Assembly: GCF_042665545.1 (NCBI RefSeq)
Contig: NZ_JBHTCM010000010.1
Coordinates: 496,001 to 560,000, forward strand
Direction of reading: 5' to 3'
DNA length: 64,000 bases
From: Rhodocista pekingensis
GTDB lineage: Bacteria > Pseudomonadota > Alphaproteobacteria > Azospirillales > Azospirillaceae
Of this stretch, positions 45,322 to 53,952 are shown in pieces; position 1 is the stretch's first letter, and each line of letters starts with the position of its first letter. The notes under the pieces were generated by a model. It did no database searches and was not told the DNA's origin. It saw only the letters and a program-made list of their open reading frames with translations. Made by a program: the position numbers and the translations under genes.

Positions 45322-47514
45322 ATGAGGAAAGCGCTCGTGAACGGCATCAGCGTGGTCGCCCTGATGGCGGCCTTCGGCGGGGCGGGGGCGATGGTCCTGG
45401 CGGCGGCACCGGCCGCGGCGGCGACCCAGACCAAGGGGACCGAGAAGGCCGGGACGAACCCCTTCTTCACCGAGTGGAAGACGCCGTTCGGCATCCCGCC
45501 GTTCGACAAGATCAAGCCGGAGCACTTCACCCCCGCCTTCGAGCGCGGCATGGAGCAGCACAAGGCCGAGATCAAGGCGATCGCCGACAATCCGGAGAAG
45601 CCGACCTTCGCCAACACCATCGAGGCGATGGAGCGCAGCGGCGTTCTGCTGACCGATGTCGCCAACGTCTTCTTCAATCTCTCCTCGTCGAACACGAACG
45701 ACGAGCTGGAGAAGATCCAGCTTGAGCTGGCGCCGGTCCTGGCAAATCACAACAGCGAAATCTCGCTGAACCCGAAGCTGTTCGCCCGCATCGACGCGAT
45801 CTACCAGGAGCGCGATGCCCTGAACCTGACGGCGGAGCAGAAGCGGCTGGTGGAGCGCATCCACCTGAACTTCGTGCGCGCCGGCGCCCAGCTCCCGGAG
45901 GAGAAGAAGCAGCGTCTGGCCGCCATCACCCAGAAGCTGGCCACCCTCTCCACCCAGTTCAGCCAGAACGTGCTGGCGGACGAGAAGTCGTTCAAGCTGG
46001 AACTGGACGGCGAGCGCGACCTTGCCGGCCTGCCGGAGTTCGTGCGTCAGGCCGCCGCCCAGGCAGCCGCCGACCGCGGCATGCCGGGCAAGTACGTCGT
46101 CACCCTGTCGCGTTCCTCGATCGAGCCGTTCCTCACCTTCTCCGACCGCCGCGACCTGCGCGAGAAGGCCTTCAAGGCCTGGATCTCCCGCGGCGACAAC
46201 GGCGACGAGCATGACAACAAGGGCCTGATCAAGGAGATCGTCCAGCTCCGTATCGAGCGGGCGAACCTGATGGGCTATCCCACCTTCGCGGACTACAAGC
46301 TGGCCGACACCATGGCGAAGACGCCGGCCGCCGCGGAGGAGCTGCTGCTGAAGGTGTGGGAGCCGGCCAAGGCCCGCGCCGCGCAGGAGCGCGACATGCT
46401 CCAGGAGATGGCCCGCCAGGAGGGCCAGAACATCGAGATCCAGCCCTGGGACTGGCGCTACTACGCCGAGAAGGTCCGCAAGGCCAAGTTCGATCTCGAC
46501 GAGTCGGAAGTGAAGCCGTACTTCCAGCTCGACAAGATGATCGAGGCGATGTTCTACACCGCCAACCAGCTTTTCGGCGTCACCTTCACCGAGCTGAAGG
46601 ACGTCCCGCTCTACAGCCCGGACGTCCGCGCCTTCGAGGTGAAGGACAAGGCCGGCAAGCATGTCGCCGTCTTCCTGGCCGACAATTTCGCGCGCCCGTC
46701 CAAGCGCAGCGGCGCCTGGATGTCCAGCTACCGCGACCAGGAGAAGCTGCGCGGCGACATCCGTCCGATCGTCGTGAACAACAACAACTTCAACAAGGGC
46801 GCCCCCGGCGCGCCGGTGCTGCTGTCCTTCGACGACGCCAACACACTGTTCCACGAGTTCGGCCACGGCCTGCACGGCATGCTGTCCGAGGTGACCTATC
46901 CCTACCTCTCGGGCACCAGCGTGCTGCGCGACTTCGTGGAGTTCCCCAGCCAGGTGCTTGAGCACTGGGTGGAGCAGCCGGAGATCCTCCAGAAGTTCGC
47001 GGTCCACTACCAGACCGGCAAGCCGATCCCGAAGGAGCTGCTGGACAAGATCCTGGCCGCGCGCAACTTCAACCAGGGCTTCGCCACGGTCGAGTATCTG
47101 GCCTCGGCGCTGGTGGACCTGGAGTTCCATGCCCTGAAGGACGCCAAGGACCTGGATGTCTCCAGGTTCGAGGCCGACACGCTGAAGAAGCTGGGCATGC
47201 CGAAGGAGATCGTGATGCGGCACCGCTCGCCGGCCTTCAGCCACGTCTTCTCCGGCGACGGCTACTCGGCCGGCTACTACAGCTACATGTGGGCCGAGGT
47301 GCTGGACGCGGACGGCTTCGACGCCTTCAAGGAGAAGGGCAACATCTTCGACCCCGAGCTGTCGAAGAAGCTGTACGACAACGTCTTCAGCGCCGGCGGC
47401 ACCAAGGAGCCGATGGACGCCTACATCAACTTCCGCGGTCGGGAGCCGAAGGTGGACGCGCTGCTGCGCAACCGCGGCCTGACCCCGCCGGAGCCGAATG
47501 CCGGTGTGAACTGA
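45322..47514 (+). CDS. dcp: M3-family peptidyl-dipeptidase, exported
   Basis: A 730-residue zinc metallopeptidase of the Dcp/oligopeptidase A group that removes dipeptides or cleaves oligopeptides. The zinc motif is HEFGH beginning at H511, with the downstream glutamate in DFVEFPSQVLEHW. An N-terminal signal peptide (1-~35, ISVVALMAAFGGAGAMVLAA) predicts a periplasmic location. The ATG at 45322 is set by the signal peptide. It differs from the cytoplasmic PepF at 2.7 kb. Confidence 0.93.
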   Translation: MRKALVNGISVVALMAAFGGAGAMVLAAAPAAAATQTKGTEKAGTNPFFTEWKTPFGIPPFDKIKPEHFTPAFERGMEQHKAEIKAIADNPEKPTFANTIEAMERSGVLLTDVANVFFNLSSSNTNDELEKIQLELAPVLANHNSEISLNPKLFARIDAIYQERDALNLTAEQKRLVERIHLNFVRAGAQLPEEKKQRLAAITQKLATLSTQFSQNVLADEKSFKLELDGERDLAGLPEFVRQAAAQAAADRGMPGKYVVTLSRSSIEPFLTFSDRRDLREKAFKAWISRGDNGDEHDNKGLIKEIVQLRIERANLMGYPTFADYKLADTMAKTPAAAEELLLKVWEPAKARAAQERDMLQEMARQEGQNIEIQPWDWRYYAEKVRKAKFDLDESEVKPYFQLDKMIEAMFYTANQLFGVTFTELKDVPLYSPDVRAFEVKDKAGKHVAVFLADNFARPSKRSGAWMSSYRDQEKLRGDIRPIVVNNNNFNKGAPGAPVLLSFDDANTLFHEFGHGLHGMLSEVTYPYLSGTSVLRDFVEFPSQVLEHWVEQPEILQKFAVHYQTGKPIPKELLDKILAARNFNQGFATVEYLASALVDLEFHALKDAKDLDVSRFEADTLKKLGMPKEIVMRHRSPAFSHVFSGDGYSAGYYSYMWAEVLDADGFDAFKEKGNIFDPELSKKLYDNVFSAGGTKEPMDAYINFRGREPKVDALLRNRGLTPPEPNAGVN

Positions 47515-47522
47515 GGTACGTG

Positions 47523-47553
47523 CCGGCCCCGTCCTGCGGGGCCGGGTTTCTTT
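47523..47553 (+). terminator. Intrinsic terminator of dcp
   Basis: A 9-bp perfect stem (CCGGCCCCG with CGGGGCCGG) and TCCTG loop followed by GTTTCTTT, 8 bp after the stop. Confidence 0.85.
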
Positions 47554-47700
47554 CGCGAAGGCGCGGCGGGCAACCGCCGCGCCTTTCGTCTGTCCGCGCC
47601 CCGCCTTCCCCCTCTCCCGGTCTCGCCTGGTCTCGCGGCCCCCCTCTCCAGGCACGCCCCGCCCGGCCGCGCAACCATCCTTCAGGAGAGGGGCGCAGGG

Positions 47701-47730
47701 TTGTTGAAGATGACGCACACGGTGTTAAAG
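47701..47730 (+). promoter_or_regulatory. Possible sucCD promoter
   Basis: TTGTTG (47701-47706), an 18-bp spacer and TTAAAG (47725-47730) in a locally AT-richer patch ~105 bp before sucC. The match is modest. Confidence 0.3.
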
Positions 47731-47835
47731 TGCGCCCGCGCGGGGGTCCCCCGCGCGCGGCCGACCTTGCGGGCCCGTCCCGGGCGGCGCTGGGAAGGCC
47801 GGATCGTCCCACTCCACAGAAGCCGGCGATCCCGC

Positions 47836-49032
47836 ATGAACATCCATGAGTATCAGGCCAAAAGCCTGCTGAAGAAGTATGGCGTCGCGGTGCCCCGGGG
47901 CGGCGTCGCCTATACGCTCGAAGAGGCCCGCGCGGTGGCCAAGGAGCTTGGCGGCCCGGTCTGGGTGGTGAAGTCCCAGATCCATGCCGGCGGACGCGGA
48001 GCGGGACGCTTCAAGGATGATCCGAACGGCAAGGGCGGCGTGCGCGTCGTCAAGTCGATCGACGACGTCGTCGCCAGCACCGACGCCATGCTGGGCAAGG
48101 TGCTGGTGACCAAGCAGACCGGCCCGGAGGGCAAGGAGGTCAAGCGCATCTACGTGGAGGAAGGGGCCGACATCAAGCGCGAGCTGTACCTCTCCATGCT
48201 GCTGGACCGCGGCACCTCCCGCATCACCATCGTCGCCTCGACCGAGGGCGGCATGGAGATCGAGGAGGTCGCCCACAACAGCCCCGAGAAGATCGTCAAG
48301 GTCGCCATCGACCCGGTGCAGGGCCTGCAAGGCTACCACGCCCGCAAGATCGCCTTCGCCCTGGGGCTTGAGGGCAAGCAGGTCGGCGCCTGCACGAAGT
48401 TCCTGATGGGCATGTACAAGGCCTTCACCGACCTGGACATGAGCCTGGTCGAGGTGAACCCGCTGGTCGTCACCGGCAGCGGCGAGGTTCTGGCCCTGGA
48501 TGCCAAGGTCAACTTCGACGACAACGCGCTCTACCGCCATCACGAGATCGAGGAGCTGCGCGACGAGTCCGAGGAGGAGGCGTCGGAGACCGAGGCCACC
48601 CGCCACGGCCTGAACTACGTCAAGCTGGACGGCAACATCGGCTGCATGGTGAACGGCGCCGGCCTCGCCATGGCGACGATGGACATCATCAAGCTCTATG
48701 GCGGCGAGCCGGCCAACTTCCTGGATGTCGGCGGCGGCGCCACCAAGGAGCGCGTCACCACCGCCTTCAAGCTGATCCTCTCCGACCCGCATGTCGAGGG
48801 CATCCTGGTCAACATCTTCGGCGGCATCATGCGCTGCGACGTGATCGCGGACGGTGTCGTCGCCGCGGCCCGCGAGGTGTCCCTGCACGTTCCGCTGGTC
48901 GTCCGGCTGGAGGGCACCAACGTCGATCTGGGCAAGAAGATCCTGGCCGAGAGCGGCCTGCCGATCCTGTCCGCCGACAATCTGGCCGACGCCGCCGAGA
49001 AGATCGTCAAGGCCGTGAAGGAGGCCGCGTAA
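47836..49032 (+). CDS. sucC: Succinyl-CoA synthetase, beta subunit
   Basis: A 398-residue ATP-grasp subunit of the TCA-cycle enzyme that converts succinyl-CoA to succinate with nucleotide synthesis. The start MNIHEYQAKSLLKKYGV is diagnostic, and the VKSQIHAGGRGAG and GGGATKERVTTAFKLIL segments follow. The ATG at 47836 fits the family N-terminus exactly. It is 2 bp upstream of sucD. Confidence 0.97.
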   Translation: MNIHEYQAKSLLKKYGVAVPRGGVAYTLEEARAVAKELGGPVWVVKSQIHAGGRGAGRFKDDPNGKGGVRVVKSIDDVVASTDAMLGKVLVTKQTGPEGKEVKRIYVEEGADIKRELYLSMLLDRGTSRITIVASTEGGMEIEEVAHNSPEKIVKVAIDPVQGLQGYHARKIAFALGLEGKQVGACTKFLMGMYKAFTDLDMSLVEVNPLVVTGSGEVLALDAKVNFDDNALYRHHEIEELRDESEEEASETEATRHGLNYVKLDGNIGCMVNGAGLAMATMDIIKLYGGEPANFLDVGGGATKERVTTAFKLILSDPHVEGILVNIFGGIMRCDVIADGVVAAAREVSLHVPLVVRLEGTNVDLGKKILAESGLPILSADNLADAAEKIVKAVKEAA

Positions 49033-49034
49033 CC

Positions 49035-49907
49035 ATGGCCGTTCTCGTCAACAAGGACACCAAGGTCATCTGCCAGGGCTTCACCGGCGCGCAGGGGACC
49101 TTCCATTCCGAGCAGGCCATCGCCTACGGCACCCGCATGGTCGGCGGCGTGACCCCCGGCAAGGGCGGCACCACGCACCTGGACCTGCCGGTGTTCGACA
49201 CGGTGGCCGACGCCGTGGCGAAGACCGGCGCCAACGCCAGCGTCATCTACGTGCCGCCGCCGTTCGCGGCCGACGCCATCCTGGAGGCGATCGACGCCGG
49301 CATTCCGCTGGTCGTCTGCATCACCGAGGGCATCCCGGTCCTGGACATGGTCAAGGTGAAGCGCGCGCTCCAGGACAGCGGCACCCGCCTGATCGGTCCG
49401 AACTGCCCGGGCGTCATCACCCCGGACGAGTGCAAGATCGGCATCATGCCGGGCCACATCCACCGCCGCGGCAAGATCGGCATCGTCAGCCGCTCCGGCA
49501 CGCTGACCTATGAGGCGGTGGCGCAGACCACGGCGGCCGGGCTGGGGCAGAGCACCTGCATCGGCATCGGCGGCGACCCGGTCAACGGCACCAGCTTCGT
49601 CGATGCGCTCCGGATGTTCGCCGAGGACCCGGAGACCGAAGGCATCATCATGATCGGTGAGATCGGGGGCGATGCCGAGGTGAAGGGCGCCGAGTTCATC
49701 AAGGAGAGCGGCCTGAAGAAGCCGGTCGTCGGCTTCATCGCCGGCCGCACCGCCCCGCCGGGCCGCCGCATGGGCCATGCCGGCGCGGTGATCTCCGGCG
49801 GCAACGACACGGCCGACTTCAAGGTCGATGCCCTGCGCGCCGCCGGCGTGCATGTCGCCGACAGCCCGGCCAGCCTGGGCAGCACCATGCTCAAGGCCAT
49901 GCGCTGA
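49035..49907 (+). CDS. sucD: Succinyl-CoA synthetase, alpha subunit
   Basis: A 290-residue CoA-binding subunit. The CoA-binding N-terminal domain (ICQGFTGAQGTFHSEQAI) and the phospho-histidine H248 (RMGHAGAVISGG) are visible. It forms the heterodimer or heterotetramer with SucC, whose gene ends 2 bp upstream. A strong terminator follows. Confidence 0.97.
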   Translation: MAVLVNKDTKVICQGFTGAQGTFHSEQAIAYGTRMVGGVTPGKGGTTHLDLPVFDTVADAVAKTGANASVIYVPPPFAADAILEAIDAGIPLVVCITEGIPVLDMVKVKRALQDSGTRLIGPNCPGVITPDECKIGIMPGHIHRRGKIGIVSRSGTLTYEAVAQTTAAGLGQSTCIGIGGDPVNGTSFVDALRMFAEDPETEGIIMIGEIGGDAEVKGAEFIKESGLKKPVVGFIAGRTAPPGRRMGHAGAVISGGNDTADFKVDALRAAGVHVADSPASLGSTMLKAMR

Positions 49908-49975
49908 AGGCCACCGGCTGAAACCTGCGGGCTGACGGCGACAGCCTGAAGCCGGACAGGGACGATCCCGACCCG

Positions 49976-50003
49976 AAGGCCGCCGGAGCGATCCGGCGGC
50001 CTT
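49976..50003 (+). terminator. Intrinsic terminator of sucCD
   Basis: An 11-bp perfect stem (AAGGCCGCCGG with CCGGCGGCCTT) and a 6-nt loop followed by CTGCTTT, 68 bp after sucD. Confidence 0.8.
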
Positions 50004-50053
50004 CTGCTTTCCGTGCGCCGCGATCTGCCGGCACCGCGACACCGCGCACCCGT

Positions 50054-50078
50054 TCTGCAATTAAAAACGATTTGCAGA
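50054..50078. promoter_or_regulatory. Inverted repeat TCTGCAA-N11-TTGCAGA, Fur-like operator candidate
   Basis: Perfect 7-bp arms flank an AT-rich 11-nt centre (TTAAAAACGAT), 85 bp before the PepSY gene. The TGCAA/TTGCA arms resemble operators of alphaproteobacterial Fur-family regulators. It is the only AT-rich island nearby and probably overlaps the operon promoter. Confidence 0.5.
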
Positions 50079-50162
50079 TGCGCCGGAAGCTGTGGCATGC
50101 AGCGGGGTCTTTCCGGGGTCCGCCCGCCCCCGCGTTCCTTGCCCGCTGCCCCGCCGTCCCGC

Positions 50163-50840
50163 ATGCGCCACCCGCCCATAGCCAAGATCGACCCCCGCCC
50201 GCACCCCGCGGCGGTGGACCCGCGGGCCGGGCGCGCCGGTTTCTGGAAGCGGCAGGCCCGCACCTGGCACTGGATCTCCGGCGCGATCTGCCTGCTGGGC
50301 ATGCTGGGATTCGCTGTCACCGGCATCACCCTCAACCACGCCGCCGACATTCCGGCCGAGCCCGTCGTCACCGAACGGCAGGCGCAGCTTCCGGAGCCGC
50401 TGCTGGCCGAGCTGGCGGCCGGACCGGAAAAGGGCCGCAGCGACGCCCTGCCCCCCGCGATCGCGGCCTTCGTGGAGGAGGCGCTGGGCATCGGCCTGTC
50501 CGGCCGCCCCGCCGAGTGGAGCCCGGACGAGGTCTATGTCGGCCTGCCGCGGCCGGGCGGGGATGCTTGGCTGTCCATCGAGCGCGAGAGCGGCGCCGTC
50601 CTCTATGAACGGACCACCCGCGGCGCCATCGCCTACCTGAACGACCTGCACAAGGGCCGCCACACCGGCAAGGCTTGGTCCTGGTTCCTCGACATCTTCT
50701 CGGCGGCCTGCATCGTCTTCTGCCTGACCGGGCTGTGGCTGTTGCAGATCCACGCCGGCAAGCGCCCCTCCACCTGGCCGCTGGCCGTGGCGGGTCTGGC
50801 GCTGCCGGTGCTGCTCCTCGTCTTCTTCGTCCATGCGTGA
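50163..50840 (+). CDS. PepSY-associated transmembrane protein
   Basis: A 225-residue membrane protein of the PepSY-TM-like group. Helices lie at about 38-58 (SGAICLLGMLGFAVTGITL), 178-196 (FSAACIVFCLTGLWLL) and 203-223. His residues near the membrane (ARTWHWISG, LNDLHKGRHTG) could bind heme, as in ferric-reductase-like PepSY proteins. A periplasmic PepSY-like domain lies between helices 1 and 2. It is the first gene of a tight four-gene operon. Confidence 0.85.
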   Translation: MRHPPIAKIDPRPHPAAVDPRAGRAGFWKRQARTWHWISGAICLLGMLGFAVTGITLNHAADIPAEPVVTERQAQLPEPLLAELAAGPEKGRSDALPPAIAAFVEEALGIGLSGRPAEWSPDEVYVGLPRPGGDAWLSIERESGAVLYERTTRGAIAYLNDLHKGRHTGKAWSWFLDIFSAACIVFCLTGLWLLQIHAGKRPSTWPLAVAGLALPVLLLVFFVHA

Positions 50841-50847
50841 GGACCCG

Positions 50848-51363
50848 ATGCGTGCCCTTCTGATGATCGCCGGACTCGGCCTGCTGGGCGGCCCCGCCCT
50901 GGCCGACGAGATGGTGGTGGAGGTCGAGCTTCCCCAGCTCAAGGTGGCCGAGTATCACCGTCCCTATGTCGCCGTCTGGGTCGCCTGGCCCGACCAGTCC
51001 GTCGCCGCGACGCTGGAGGTCTGGTACGCCCAGGAGGACGGCCCCGAGGGCGAGGGCGAGAGCTGGCTGAAGGATCTGCGCCAGTGGTGGCGCCGCATCG
51101 GCCGCACGCTGGAGATGCCGGTGGACGGCGTCTCCGGCCCGACCCGCGCCCCCGGCTCCCATGTCCTGACCTATGCCGGCGACACCGGACCGCTGAAGGC
51201 GCTGCCGCCCGGCGAGTATGTCTTGCAGGTGGAGGCGGCGCGCGAGGTCGGCGGCCGCGAGCTGGTCAGCATCCCCTTCACCTGGCCCGGCACGGCCAAG
51301 GCCGAGGCCAAGGGCGAGACCGAGCTGGGCGGCATCCGCCTGACCCTGGTGCAGGCGCCCTGA
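50848..51363 (+). CDS. DUF2271 periplasmic protein
   Basis: A 171-residue exported protein: signal peptide 1-19 (ALLMIAGLGLLGGPALA), then a beta-rich DUF2271 domain (EVELPQLKVAEYHRPYVAVW; WPDQSVAATLEVWY; GEYVLQVEAAREVGG). DUF2271 proteins are often encoded with PepSY membrane proteins and ApbE and may be flavinylation targets or metal-handling partners. The ATG at 50848 has GAGG just upstream; it starts 7 bp after the PepSY stop. Confidence 0.85.
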   Translation: MRALLMIAGLGLLGGPALADEMVVEVELPQLKVAEYHRPYVAVWVAWPDQSVAATLEVWYAQEDGPEGEGESWLKDLRQWWRRIGRTLEMPVDGVSGPTRAPGSHVLTYAGDTGPLKALPPGEYVLQVEAAREVGGRELVSIPFTWPGTAKAEAKGETELGGIRLTLVQAP

Positions 51364-51430
51364 CCGGGCGCGGCGGGCGGCGGCCCGCAATCCCACGACC
51401 GACGCTGAACAAGAAAAGGGGTTTGGAACA

Positions 51431-52249
51431 ATGACGCGCACCGCGACACGGGCGACGCTGCTGGCGGCCCTGCTTCTGGCCACCGCGACCGGCACCGCCC
51501 AGGCCCATCGCATGTGGCTGGAGCCCTCGACCTTCACCCTGTCCGGCACCGACCAGTGGATCACGGTGGACGGGGCGATCTCCAACGACCTGTTCGTGCC
51601 CAACCATGTGGCCCTGCCCCTGAACAGCCTGTCCGTCACCGGCCCGGACGGCGCCCCCGTGGCGCTGGAGAACGCCCACCGTGGCAAGCTGCGCTCCGTC
51701 TTCGACCTGAAGCTGGAGAAGGACGGCACCTACCGCATCGCCGAGGAGGGGGCTGCCTTCATCGCAATGTGGAAGGAGGACGGCGAGCAGAAGCGCCGCC
51801 GCGGCACCCTGGAGGAACTGCGCAAGGCCGGGCTTGAGTCCAAGCCGGAGGCGAAGTTCATCCAGTCCATGCGGCGGGTGGAGACCTTCGTCACCCTGGG
51901 CGCGCCGAACGATACCGCCCTGAAGCCGAAGGGCCAGGGGCTGGAGCTGCTGCCCGTCACCCACCCCAACGACATCGTCGCCGGGGAGAAGGCCACCCTG
52001 AAGCTGCTGCTGAACGGCGCGCCGGCGGCGGGCCTCAAGGTCACCATCGTGAAGGCCGGCGACCAGTACCGCGACAAGCCCGCCACGCAGGAGGTGGAGA
52101 CGGGGGCCGACGGCGCCTTCGCCTTCACCGTGGCGGAGCCCGGCCGCTACTGGCTGAACGCCCAGTCGCGCGGCCGGACCACGGTCGAGGGGCTGGAGAT
52201 GGACCGCATGCTGTCCTACGTGGCGACCGTCGAGGCCGCCGCCCCGTGA
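51431..52249 (+). CDS. DUF4198 periplasmic protein
   Basis: A 272-residue exported protein: signal peptide 1-25 (LLAALLLATATGTAQAH), then AHRMWLEPSTFTLSGTDQWI typical of DUF4198, with a C-terminal Ig-like CNA-B-type domain (TLKLLLNGAPAAGLKVTIV). The family is often linked to metal uptake loci. The mature N-terminus begins with His, a possible metal ligand. It is 67 bp after DUF2271 and overlaps apbE by 4 bp (GTGA). Confidence 0.87.
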   Translation: MTRTATRATLLAALLLATATGTAQAHRMWLEPSTFTLSGTDQWITVDGAISNDLFVPNHVALPLNSLSVTGPDGAPVALENAHRGKLRSVFDLKLEKDGTYRIAEEGAAFIAMWKEDGEQKRRRGTLEELRKAGLESKPEAKFIQSMRRVETFVTLGAPNDTALKPKGQGLELLPVTHPNDIVAGEKATLKLLLNGAPAAGLKVTIVKAGDQYRDKPATQEVETGADGAFAFTVAEPGRYWLNAQSRGRTTVEGLEMDRMLSYVATVEAAAP

Positions 52250-52317
52250 CAGGGCGGGTTCCCGTGACAGGGGTCCTCCCGGTGACAGGGGGCATCCCGG
52301 CGACCGGGGCCCGCCCC
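52246..52317. repeat. 18-nt tandem repeat at the start of apbE, four copies
   Basis: Four imperfect copies of an 18-nt unit beginning GTGACAGGG (fourth copy GCGACCGGG). In the apbE frame they encode the hexapeptides MTGRVP, VTGVLP, VTGGIP and ATGARP. Copies 1-3 each carry an in-frame GTG that could serve as a start. Confidence 0.85.
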
Positions 52318-53295
52318 CTGATCCCGGTGGCGCTGGCGCGCGGGGAAGCCCGCCGCCCGCCGCCGGACAGCGTCCGGCTGGCGCTGGCCGGCCAGACCAT
52401 GGGGACGGACTGGTCGCTGCGCTGCCACGCCCCGGCCGGGACCGACCCGGCGGGGGTGGAGGCGGCGGTGCAGGCGGTCTTCGCCGGCACCATCGCGGAG
52501 ATGAGCACCTGGGAGCCGTCCTCCTTCATCTGCCGCTTCAACGGGGCACCCGCCGGCACGACGCTGGAGGCGCCGGCCGGGTTCCGGCAGGTGCTGGCGG
52601 CGGCCCTGGAGGTGGCGGCGGCGACGGACGGCGCCTTCGATCCCTGTCTGGCCGCGGAGGTCCACCGCCGCGGCTTCACCCCGACACCCTGGGCCGCGCC
52701 CGGCGCCCACCGGCCGCAGCCGCCGTCAGCGGCGGGCGGCTGGCGGGCGCTGGCCGCCGCGACCGGAGCAGGAACCGAGCGCATCACCCAGCCGGGCGGG
52801 CTCTGGCTCGACCTCTCGGCCATCGCCAAGGGGCATGCCGTGGACGGCATGGGCCAGGCGCTGCGCGCGCTGGGCATCGACTGCTTCCTGGTGGAGATCG
52901 GCGGCGAGTTCGTCGGCGCCGGGATCAAGCCCGACCGGACCCCCTGGTGGGTCGCCCTGGAGAGCCCCGACGGCACGCCCGGCGGCTGGCGCGTGGCCCT
53001 GTGCGGCTGCGCGCTGGCCAGTTCGGGCGACTATCGCCGCCGCCATGCGCTGGACGGACAGCCGGTCAGCCACATCGTCCGCCGGCCGGGGGCGGCCGAC
53101 CGCTACGGCGACCTTGCCAGCGTCAGCGTCGTGGCGGCGGACTGCATGCGCGCCGACGCCTGGGCGACGGCGCTGTTCGCCGCCGGCGACGCGGACGGGC
53201 TGGCGCTGGCCGACACCCACGGCATCGCCGCCCTGTTCCAGTACCGCGACGCCCCGCCCCGCTGGTCCGCCGCCCTTGGGGTCATGCTGGACTGA
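52246..53295 (+). CDS. apbE: FAD:protein FMN transferase (ApbE family)
   Basis: A 349-residue enzyme that attaches FMN from FAD to a Thr/Ser of target proteins. The core motifs are visible: GQTMGTDWSLR, GLWLDLSAIAKGHAVDGM, LVEIGGEFVGAG and the late DCMRADAWATALF. No lipobox or signal peptide is apparent; instead the N-terminus is a hexapeptide repeat. The true start may be any of the repeated GTG codons. Being last in the PepSY/DUF2271/DUF4198 operon suggests its target is one of these proteins. Confidence 0.93.
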   Translation: MTGRVPVTGVLPVTGGIPATGARPLIPVALARGEARRPPPDSVRLALAGQTMGTDWSLRCHAPAGTDPAGVEAAVQAVFAGTIAEMSTWEPSSFICRFNGAPAGTTLEAPAGFRQVLAAALEVAAATDGAFDPCLAAEVHRRGFTPTPWAAPGAHRPQPPSAAGGWRALAAATGAGTERITQPGGLWLDLSAIAKGHAVDGMGQALRALGIDCFLVEIGGEFVGAGIKPDRTPWWVALESPDGTPGGWRVALCGCALASSGDYRRRHALDGQPVSHIVRRPGAADRYGDLASVSVVAADCMRADAWATALFAAGDADGLALADTHGIAALFQYRDAPPRWSAALGVMLD

Positions 53296-53305
53296 GGCGC
53301 CGCAC

Positions 53306-53752
53306 TTACACCTCGACGAGGTTGTCCACTTCCTTGAAGGCCTGGAGCAGGCGCACCGCCCGGTGCGGGGCGCCTGTCCAGTGCGCCGGGTCGAAATCAT
53401 CCTGGAGGAAGGGGCTGAAGCCGCCCCGGTCCGACTCCGGGATGCGGTCCACATTGGCGAACCCCATGCTCCAGCCGTCGAAGGCCCGTCCCTCCGGCCG
53501 GAACTTGATCAGGGTCGTCACGTCGGTATGGCGCGGGTCCAGGCAGATACGGGAATAGAGCCCGTGGACCGCGTGGTTCGGGCCTTCCAGGGCCTGCATG
53601 AAGCGCCCATGGCGGAACAGCAGCAGCCCCGTGATGCCGACCCGGCTGTTGGCGGCGCGCGCCTGACGCAGCAGCGACAACAGCTCGGCGTCCCCCATCG
53701 GGACCACGGCCCGGCTGACATAGACAAGGCAGAGCAGCGCGACGTCGGTCAT
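53306..53752 (-). CDS. BLUF-domain blue-light photoreceptor
   Basis: A 148-residue short BLUF protein binding FAD. The photocycle residues are in place: Y11 (LVYVSR), N35 (ARAANSRVGITGLLLF), Q53 (GRFMQALEG) and W94/M96 (WSMGFAN). The BLUF core spans 5-100 and a ~45-residue C-terminal cap follows, with no enzymatic output, so it signals by protein contact. The ATG at 53752 is the only start giving the family N-terminus. It converges with apbE, stops 10 bp apart. Confidence 0.93.
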   Translation of the reverse strand: MTDVALLCLVYVSRAVVPMGDAELLSLLRQARAANSRVGITGLLLFRHGRFMQALEGPNHAVHGLYSRICLDPRHTDVTTLIKFRPEGRAFDGWSMGFANVDRIPESDRGGFSPFLQDDFDPAHWTGAPHRAVRLLQAFKEVDNLVEV

Positions 53753-53860
53753 GGAATACGCCCCCGGGAACCACAGGGACCCACAGTAGCCAAACAACCG
53801 CCGCGCGCCAACTGCCGCCCGGTGCGGAAGGGCTGCCGGGACGGCCGCGGCCAAAGAAAA

Positions 53861-53882
53861 GCCCCGCGCGGAAGCGCGGGGC
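53861..53882 (-). terminator. Terminator of the small TM protein gene
   Basis: A 9-bp stem GCCCCGCGC/GCGCGGGGC with GGAA loop; on the minus strand it runs into TTTTCTTT (53860-53853). It lies 70 bp after the stop of the gene at 53953-54234. Confidence 0.8.
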
Positions 53883-53952
53883 CAAGGGGGCGACCGGCGG
53901 GGCAGTGCGCCGGCGCCAAGGGCGGAACGGGGAACGGAAGGGCGGGAACGGA

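Larger units (their letters stand above)
47515..47835. other. Intergenic region, dcp to sucC
   Basis: About 320 bp that hold the dcp terminator (47523-47553) and a possible sucC promoter (47701-47730). No gene is seen; no mdh gene precedes sucC as in many relatives. Confidence 0.5.
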
